Positions 24,494 through 29,235 of a stretch of 29,235 nucleotides of DNA are shown piece after piece. The stretch is taken from the NCBI GenBank assembly GCA_964454445.1, contig CAYVTD010000040.1, forward strand, positions 1 through 29,235, read 5' to 3'. Below the pieces are notes generated by a model. It had not been told where the DNA came from. It saw nothing but the letters and a program-made list of their open reading frames with translations, and searched no databases. The number at the start of each line of letters is the position of its first letter. Positions within the stretch are counted from its first letter, which is position 1. A program made the translations under genes and the position numbers. This DNA is from CAYVTD01 sp964454445. Its GTDB lineage: Bacteria; Bacteroidota; Ignavibacteria; Kapaibacteriales; UBA2268.

Positions 24494-25567
24494 TCATTTT
24501 TCAAAATAAAACTGATGAAGATAATGCGCAATTACTCTGCGAATACCTTCTTCAAGTTGGATTTTATGCTCCCAGCCTATTTTTTTCAAACGGGTAACGT
24601 CGAGAAGTTTCTTTGGAGTGCCGTCTGGTTTAGAAGAATCGAAAGTTACATATCCCTTGTAATCGGCAATATTAACAATTATCTCGATAAGTTCTTTGAT
24701 TTTAAGGTCCTTGCCCGTTCCAATATTAACAAAGTCGCCGATGTCCTTATAGTCAGCATTCTCCATTAAAAATACGCATGCGTCTGCCATATCTTCGACA
24801 TAAAGAAACTCGCGATATACCTCGCCGCTACCCCAGGCAATGACATTATCTTTTGTTATGCCAATACGTGCAAGCATTTCTAAAACAGCATTATCATCTG
24901 AAAAGTCAATAGTTTCATCGAAGCCAAATCCGACTCTTCGTTTGGCAATATCAGACTTCACTAAATCCATATTTGATTCATTTAATGCTTTTGAGAGTAT
25001 AATCTTTCGGATAAGTCCGGGCATGACATGGGAAGTCTCCAGATTAAAATTGTCGTTTGGTCCAAATAAATTCGTAGGCATAACAGAAATGAAATTTGTA
25101 TTATATTGGAAATTATAATATTTGCATAGCTTTATGGCGGCAATTTTTGCTACTGCATAAGGTTCGTTTGTTTGCTCGAGCTCGCCTGTTAATAGATATT
25201 CTTCTTTCATAGGTTGTTGGGCAAACTTAGGATAAATGCAGGAAGAGCCAAGATTGAGCAGTTTTTTTACATTATATTTTCTGGCAGATTCGATAACATT
25301 CAAGGCAATAGCCATATTGTCGTAAATAAATTCTGCTTTATAGGTGTTATTAGCGACTATTCCGCCAACTTTTGCAGCTGCGAGTATCACGTAATCGGGC
25401 TTTTCTCGTGAAAACAACATTTCTGTATCATCTTGCAGGCGCAAATCATACTCAGGAAAGTCCACCAGGACAAAATTTGTATATCCTTTTTTTGTAAGAT
25501 CCCTGTAAATAGCTGAGCCTACCATACCCCGGTAGCCTAAAATCATTATTTTATCATTTTTATCCAT
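24494..25567 (-). CDS. fcl: GDP-L-fucose synthase
   Basis: An NADPH-dependent epimerase-reductase that converts GDP-4-keto-6-deoxy-mannose to GDP-L-fucose, the second step after Gmd. The Rossmann motif GYRGMVGSA lies near residue 12. The SDR catalytic Ser and Tyr-x3-Lys are in LNLGSSCIYP and EPYAVAKIAA. The substrate-binding part follows (SVMPTNLFGPNDNFNLETSHVMPGLIRK). At 357 residues it is longer than the roughly 320-residue E. coli type. The extra length includes an insertion around residues 210-245 (RRVGFGFDETIDFSDDNAV). The start lies 15 bases after the gmd stop. Confidence 0.93.
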   Translation of the reverse strand: MDKNDKIMILGYRGMVGSAIYRDLTKKGYTNFVLVDFPEYDLRLQDDTEMLFSREKPDYVILAAAKVGGIVANNTYKAEFIYDNMAIALNVIESARKYNVKKLLNLGSSCIYPKFAQQPMKEEYLLTGELEQTNEPYAVAKIAAIKLCKYYNFQYNTNFISVMPTNLFGPNDNFNLETSHVMPGLIRKIILSKALNESNMDLVKSDIAKRRVGFGFDETIDFSDDNAVLEMLARIGITKDNVIAWGSGEVYREFLYVEDMADACVFLMENADYKDIGDFVNIGTGKDLKIKELIEIIVNIADYKGYVTFDSSKPDGTPKKLLDVTRLKKIGWEHKIQLEEGIRRVIAHYLHQFYFEK

Positions 25568-25582
25568 TCTTTTACCTAATAA

Positions 25583-26737
25583 TTATACCTCATTAGAAAT
25601 CTTTTCCATATCCACAAGCTCGTGGTTTGTCCATTTAATACCCTTGTTTTTAACAGCTGTAACACCTAAGCCAGGGGCAGTGCCGCCGCTAAGCATAATA
25701 TCGTAATCCATCATCACTTTGATTAGTTCGTTGAAGCGAACTTTTGGCTCCCAACCGAGTTGTTTTTTTGCTTTACTAATATCGGCAAGCAGGAAATCAA
25801 CTTCTGTCGGACGAAAATACTTTGGGTCGATTTCTACGAGAATATCTCCTGACTTGATATTTTGCTCGTAATTTTTATCCACGCTTTTCACAATGCCCTT
25901 TTCCGCTTCGCCGCTACCTTTCCATTCAATTTCGATATTGACATAATCAAATGCAGTATTGAGAAAATCGCGAATCGAGTGGCTTTCGCCGGTGCCGACG
26001 CAATAATCTTCGGGTTTGTCTGTTTGTAGCATCATCCACATCATTTCGACAAATTCCGGGGCAAAGCCCCAGTCGCGTTTTGCGTTGAGATTGCCGAGAT
26101 AAAGTTTTTTTTGCTTGCCTTCTAACATTCTCGATATTGCTCTGGTTATCTTGCGGGTAACAAAAACTTCACCACGGCGCGGGCTTTCGTGGTTGAACAA
26201 AATACCGTTGCAAGCAAAAATATTGTAAGCCTCGCGATAATTGACAGTTATCCAATAAGAGTACATTTTCGCGATGGCATAAGGGCTTTGCGGCTGGAAA
26301 GGAGTCGTTTCGCTTTGGGGAGGCAATGCCGCACCGAAAAGTTCAGATGTCGATGCTTGATAGAACCTTGTTTTCACTCCACTTCGCCTGATAGATTCCA
26401 ATAACCTTGTGGTGCCGAGACCTGTTATATCTCCGGTGTATTCCGGCATATCGAAGGATACTCTAACGTGACTTTGAGCGGCAAGGTTGTATATTTCATC
26501 GGGGTGGATATTGTATATCATTTCGGTAATTAGTCCCGGGTCGGAAAGGTCTCCATAATGCAATATCAACTTGACATCTTCTTCGTGGGGGTCACGATAG
26601 ATATGGTCAATTCTATTAGTGTTGAAATTACTTGCACGCCTAATAATCCCATGAACTTCGTAGCCTTTGGAGAGCAAAAATTCAGTGAGATAAGAGCCAT
26701 CTTGACCGGTGATTCCTGTGATTAATGCTTTTGTCAT
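25583..26737 (-). CDS. gmd: GDP-mannose 4,6-dehydratase
   Basis: The first committed enzyme of GDP-L-fucose synthesis (also used for other GDP-deoxy sugars). It dehydrates GDP-mannose to GDP-4-keto-6-deoxymannose. The NADP-binding motif GITGQDGSYLTEFLLSKGYE begins at residue 8, followed by the family signature GIIRRASNFNTNRIDHIY. The catalytic region has STSELFG and SPYAIAKMYSYW, then FNHESPRRGEVFVTRKI. The length is 384 residues, slightly above the 345-375 norm because of a C-terminal tail (GGTAPGLGVTAVKNKGIKW). It is followed by fcl after 15 bases, so both enzymes of the pathway are produced together. Confidence 0.95.
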   Translation of the reverse strand: MTKALITGITGQDGSYLTEFLLSKGYEVHGIIRRASNFNTNRIDHIYRDPHEEDVKLILHYGDLSDPGLITEMIYNIHPDEIYNLAAQSHVRVSFDMPEYTGDITGLGTTRLLESIRRSGVKTRFYQASTSELFGAALPPQSETTPFQPQSPYAIAKMYSYWITVNYREAYNIFACNGILFNHESPRRGEVFVTRKITRAISRMLEGKQKKLYLGNLNAKRDWGFAPEFVEMMWMMLQTDKPEDYCVGTGESHSIRDFLNTAFDYVNIEIEWKGSGEAEKGIVKSVDKNYEQNIKSGDILVEIDPKYFRPTEVDFLLADISKAKKQLGWEPKVRFNELIKVMMDYDIMLSGGTAPGLGVTAVKNKGIKWTNHELVDMEKISNEV

Positions 26738-26790
26738 TTTTTAATTTGCTATTTATAAATAAATAACAAAATTAATGAAAAAATATTAAA

Positions 26791-27972
26791 TTAAGACAAG
26801 ATTCGAGAATAAAGTTTATAAAATTTATCGACCATTATTTCGCGGCTATATAATTCAGTTATTATTTTTTTTGAGTTTTGCTTCATTTCTCGCAAGGCAG
26901 TTTCGTGATTCAATAAATATAATAAGGTGGCTTGAACATAGCTTATATTATCGGAATCAACAATTTTGCCAACATTATAATGCTCATATTCTGGAAGACT
27001 GGCAGGTAAGGAAACAAGCACAGGCACACCTGCAACAAAAGACTCTATTACAGATATCGGGTGTCCTTCACTGCGGGATAGTGTCATAAACAAATCTGTT
27101 GATTTCAAATAACGATACTTGTCCATTCCATAGACAGCACCGAGGAATGTAACCCTGTTTCCAAGAGCGAGTTTTTTTGTTAATGCTTCTAATCGAGTCC
27201 GTTCGTTCTTTTCATGAGGACCGATTACTATAAAATGAAAATCTGATTGGTCTTTAATGCCTGCTAAAACCTTAAGAGTAATATCAAGACCTTTTATATA
27301 GTGAAGTCTGCCAATATATGTTATAATTTTCGTATTTTTTTTAAGATTTAATTTGCTTTTTATGTCCATAGGTTCAAGATTTTCAATATCAGGGAACTCG
27401 ATACCATTAGGAATAATGTCAATTTTGTTAAAATCGTAATATTTAGAAATTTCCTTTTTTTCTATATGTGAAAGGGCAACAAAGGCGTTTGCTGCAGCAT
27501 ATTTCGTTAGATTTTTCTTTAATATTCTTTTTTTAAATGGCTTCAAAATACCGCTATTGTTGATCGTTTCATCGTTTGTTGTGCCGTGGGGTTGCACAAT
27601 AAATGGTATTTTTTCTGCGATGGCAGCTTCGATAACAGGTATTGTCATCAAAACTGCAAAGACGTCGTGGATATGCACTAAATCGAAATTCTTTATGTTG
27701 CTCTTGAGCCATTCTCTAATTCTTCTTGGAGCATATAGATTTCTTTGTTTTGACAGAGTATTGCTAAGATTGACTAATCTGGTAACTTTTACCCCATTCA
27801 AAGTTTCTTCAAGGATTGGGTTTCTGTTTTCAGCATCAAGCACATCTGTAGTGATAACGCTGACTTCCACCCCTTTTTCCAATAGACCATACGCGAGTTT
27901 TTCGGATATTGAAACAGGTCCACCATAAGAGTATGCGGGAGCATAATAAGGCAAGGAAAACAAAACTCTCAT
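26791..27972 (-). CDS. GT4-type glycosyltransferase
   Basis: A cytosolic or membrane-associated GT-B glycosyltransferase of 393 residues. It probably adds a nucleotide-activated sugar to a growing surface glycan. The N-terminal domain has the glycine-rich acceptor loop (YAPAYSYGGPVSISEKLAYGL, split by the Rossmann turn) and IHDVFAVLMTIP. The donor domain shows YIGRLHYIKGLDITL, then FLGAVYGMDKYRYL and the E-x7-E motif in SRSEGHPISVIESFVAGVPV. Its downstream neighbours make GDP-L-fucose, so a fucosyl- or related transferase is plausible but not shown. A close paralogue lies upstream. Confidence 0.88.
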   Translation of the reverse strand: MRVLFSLPYYAPAYSYGGPVSISEKLAYGLLEKGVEVSVITTDVLDAENRNPILEETLNGVKVTRLVNLSNTLSKQRNLYAPRRIREWLKSNIKNFDLVHIHDVFAVLMTIPVIEAAIAEKIPFIVQPHGTTNDETINNSGILKPFKKRILKKNLTKYAAANAFVALSHIEKKEISKYYDFNKIDIIPNGIEFPDIENLEPMDIKSKLNLKKNTKIITYIGRLHYIKGLDITLKVLAGIKDQSDFHFIVIGPHEKNERTRLEALTKKLALGNRVTFLGAVYGMDKYRYLKSTDLFMTLSRSEGHPISVIESFVAGVPVLVSLPASLPEYEHYNVGKIVDSDNISYVQATLLYLLNHETALREMKQNSKKIITELYSREIMVDKFYKLYSRILS

Positions 27973-28223
27973 TGCTTTTTATATATATATTAATGAAAAA
28001 AATAATTGTTACTCTTGCAACTAACAAATGGAATATTATATCAAATAAATTATAAACAAGAATCTCAAGTAAAGCTAGAAAAGGAAAAAGGGAAATCAGG
28101 ACAAGCTCTCATCACAACCGGCAAAAACATTTTTTTAAATGCCTATTAGGTGTTAGATAATAACGTTCTATATTTTTTTTATTATACAAAAAAAGTAGGA
28201 TAAATTATTTTTTTGAATAGAAT

Positions 28224-29235
28224 CTAAGTCAAAATTCGCTTGTAAAGGTCATAAAATTTATCGACCATCAATTGACGGCCGAAAAGCTCCTTGACTGTCC
28301 GGCGGGTATTCTTTTTCATATCTAGAAGTGTATCTGGCTCATTTAAAAGTTTGATCAATTTGTTTTGTGCTTCTTCAATTCTATTTATATTAACAACTTT
28401 GTTAACATTATAATCATTATATTCTTCGATACCTGCAGATTCAGATAGAAAGACCGGAACACCGCAAGCCAGCGCTTCGACGCTTGTAATGCCTTGTCCC
28501 TCTGCTCGGGAAAGCGACATAAACAAGTCTGCTCCTTTTAAATAACGATATTTATCGTCTCCATATACTGGCCCGATGAATGAAACTTTATCTTCGAGCG
28601 ATAGCTGTTTTGTCAGATTAGTAAGGCGGGACAGTTCATTTCGTTCGTGTGGACCGATAACAACAAAATGAAAATCTGCTTTGTTCTTAACACCAGCCAG
28701 AACCTTCAGAGAGATATCGATACCTTTAATCCAGTGTATGCGCCCAATATAAATTATAACTTTTATTTCCTTGCTTAAACCGAGTTTTTTTCTAATATTA
28801 AGGGGTTCTAATTCACTGAAATCTGGAAGATCTATTCCGTTAGGTATAATGTCAATTTTATTTGGGTCATAATAATGTGAGATTGAATGATAGCCAACGG
28901 AAGTAAGTGCAACAAATGCCGAGGCTTTCTCGAAACGTGGCAAGTATCTTTTTATTAAAAATCTCTTTATGGGTTTAATAATGCCACTATTTTCCAAACA
29001 ATCGTCATTAAGCATGCCGCGAGGCTGGATTATAAAAGGAACTTTCTCTCGAATTGCGGCATCCATAACAGGCATTGTCATAAGAAAAGCAAAAACATCT
29101 TGAATATGAACCAAATCGTAGTTTGCGATGTTGTCCGTTAGCCATTTTTTTAATTTACGTGGAGCATACAAGTTAGCTTGCTTTGATAGTGTATTGCTCA
29201 CATTCATCAATCTAAATACATTTACACCATTAAGA
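28224..29235 (-). CDS. GT4-type glycosyltransferase, 5' end outside window
   Basis: A partial GT-B glycosyltransferase. The frame is open through the window edge, reading LNGVNVFRLMNVSNTLSKQ at the start, so the ATG at 29210 is internal and roughly the first 60 residues are missing. It aligns by eye along its whole length with the downstream glycosyltransferase: shared NVSNTL/NLSNTLSKQ, NLYAPR, DLVHI-DVFA, GRIHWIKG and the donor motif SRAEGQGITSVEALACGVPV. The main difference is at the donor loop (GQGITSVEALAC versus GHPISVIESFVA), so the sugar or acceptor may differ. A 251-base gap without a gene separates the two. Confidence 0.87.
   Translation of the reverse strand, partial: LNGVNVFRLMNVSNTLSKQANLYAPRKLKKWLTDNIANYDLVHIQDVFAFLMTMPVMDAAIREKVPFIIQPRGMLNDDCLENSGIIKPIKRFLIKRYLPRFEKASAFVALTSVGYHSISHYYDPNKIDIIPNGIDLPDFSELEPLNIRKKLGLSKEIKVIIYIGRIHWIKGIDISLKVLAGVKNKADFHFVVIGPHERNELSRLTNLTKQLSLEDKVSFIGPVYGDDKYRYLKGADLFMSLSRAEGQGITSVEALACGVPVFLSESAGIEEYNDYNVNKVVNINRIEEAQNKLIKLLNEPDTLLDMKKNTRRTVKELFGRQLMVDKFYDLYKRILT

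Noticed and set aside
1..29235. tRNA, rRNA or CRISPR array
   Set aside because: No cloverleaf-like sequence, rRNA segment or regularly spaced spacer-repeat array was recognised.

Overview
This AT-rich window looks like chromosome of a Bacteroidota/Chlorobiota-group (FCB) bacterium. Two large exported proteins end in Por-secretion (type IX) sorting domains of the kind common in Ignavibacteria, Kapabacteria and relatives. The housekeeping genes der, ptsI, ptsH, gmd and fcl fit this. The placement is inferred from motifs only.

Layout. (1) 1-3410 is an accessory island. A SAM methyltransferase lies between two long imperfect palindromes that resemble integron attC sites. A Gabija-type defence pair follows on the minus strand and is broken: the helicase has an in-frame TGA, and the nuclease gene has lost its ATPase half at the end of an internally deleted IS3-type element. 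(2) 3866-10575, all minus strand, holds a small membrane protein, a TauE/SafE transporter with a terminator, a large PEP/pyruvate-binding (PEP-synthase-like) protein, a response regulator, a sensor histidine kinase and a decayed small gene. The PEP-synthase-like gene is split by a -1 frame change exactly at A AAG GGA TAA, a textbook slippery heptamer next to a stop. Its downstream frame continues the same protein family, so this is either programmed frameshifting or a one-base lesion. (3) 10841-14401 holds two overlapping small hypothetical ORFs and a 972-residue surface protein with about nine Fn3-like modules. (4) 14601-17942, plus strand, holds a GNAT acetyltransferase, a small membrane protein and a chemoreceptor. 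(5) 18021-19352 is the ribosome-assembly GTPase Der. (6) 19639-21684 is a second exported protein, made of W/Y-rich short repeats. It is followed by fragments of an apparent DNA methyltransferase and another broken gene. (7) 22403-29235, minus strand, holds two related glycosyltransferases (the upstream one cut by the window edge), gmd, fcl, ptsH and ptsI. This couples GDP-L-fucose synthesis and glycan assembly to a PTS phosphorelay with no EII component in view.

The strongest points for follow-up are the possible frameshift site at 7015-7024, the attC-like palindromes with the ruined Gabija locus, the transporter/PEP-enzyme/two-component cluster, and the two repeat-built secreted proteins. 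No tRNA, rRNA or CRISPR array was recognised.
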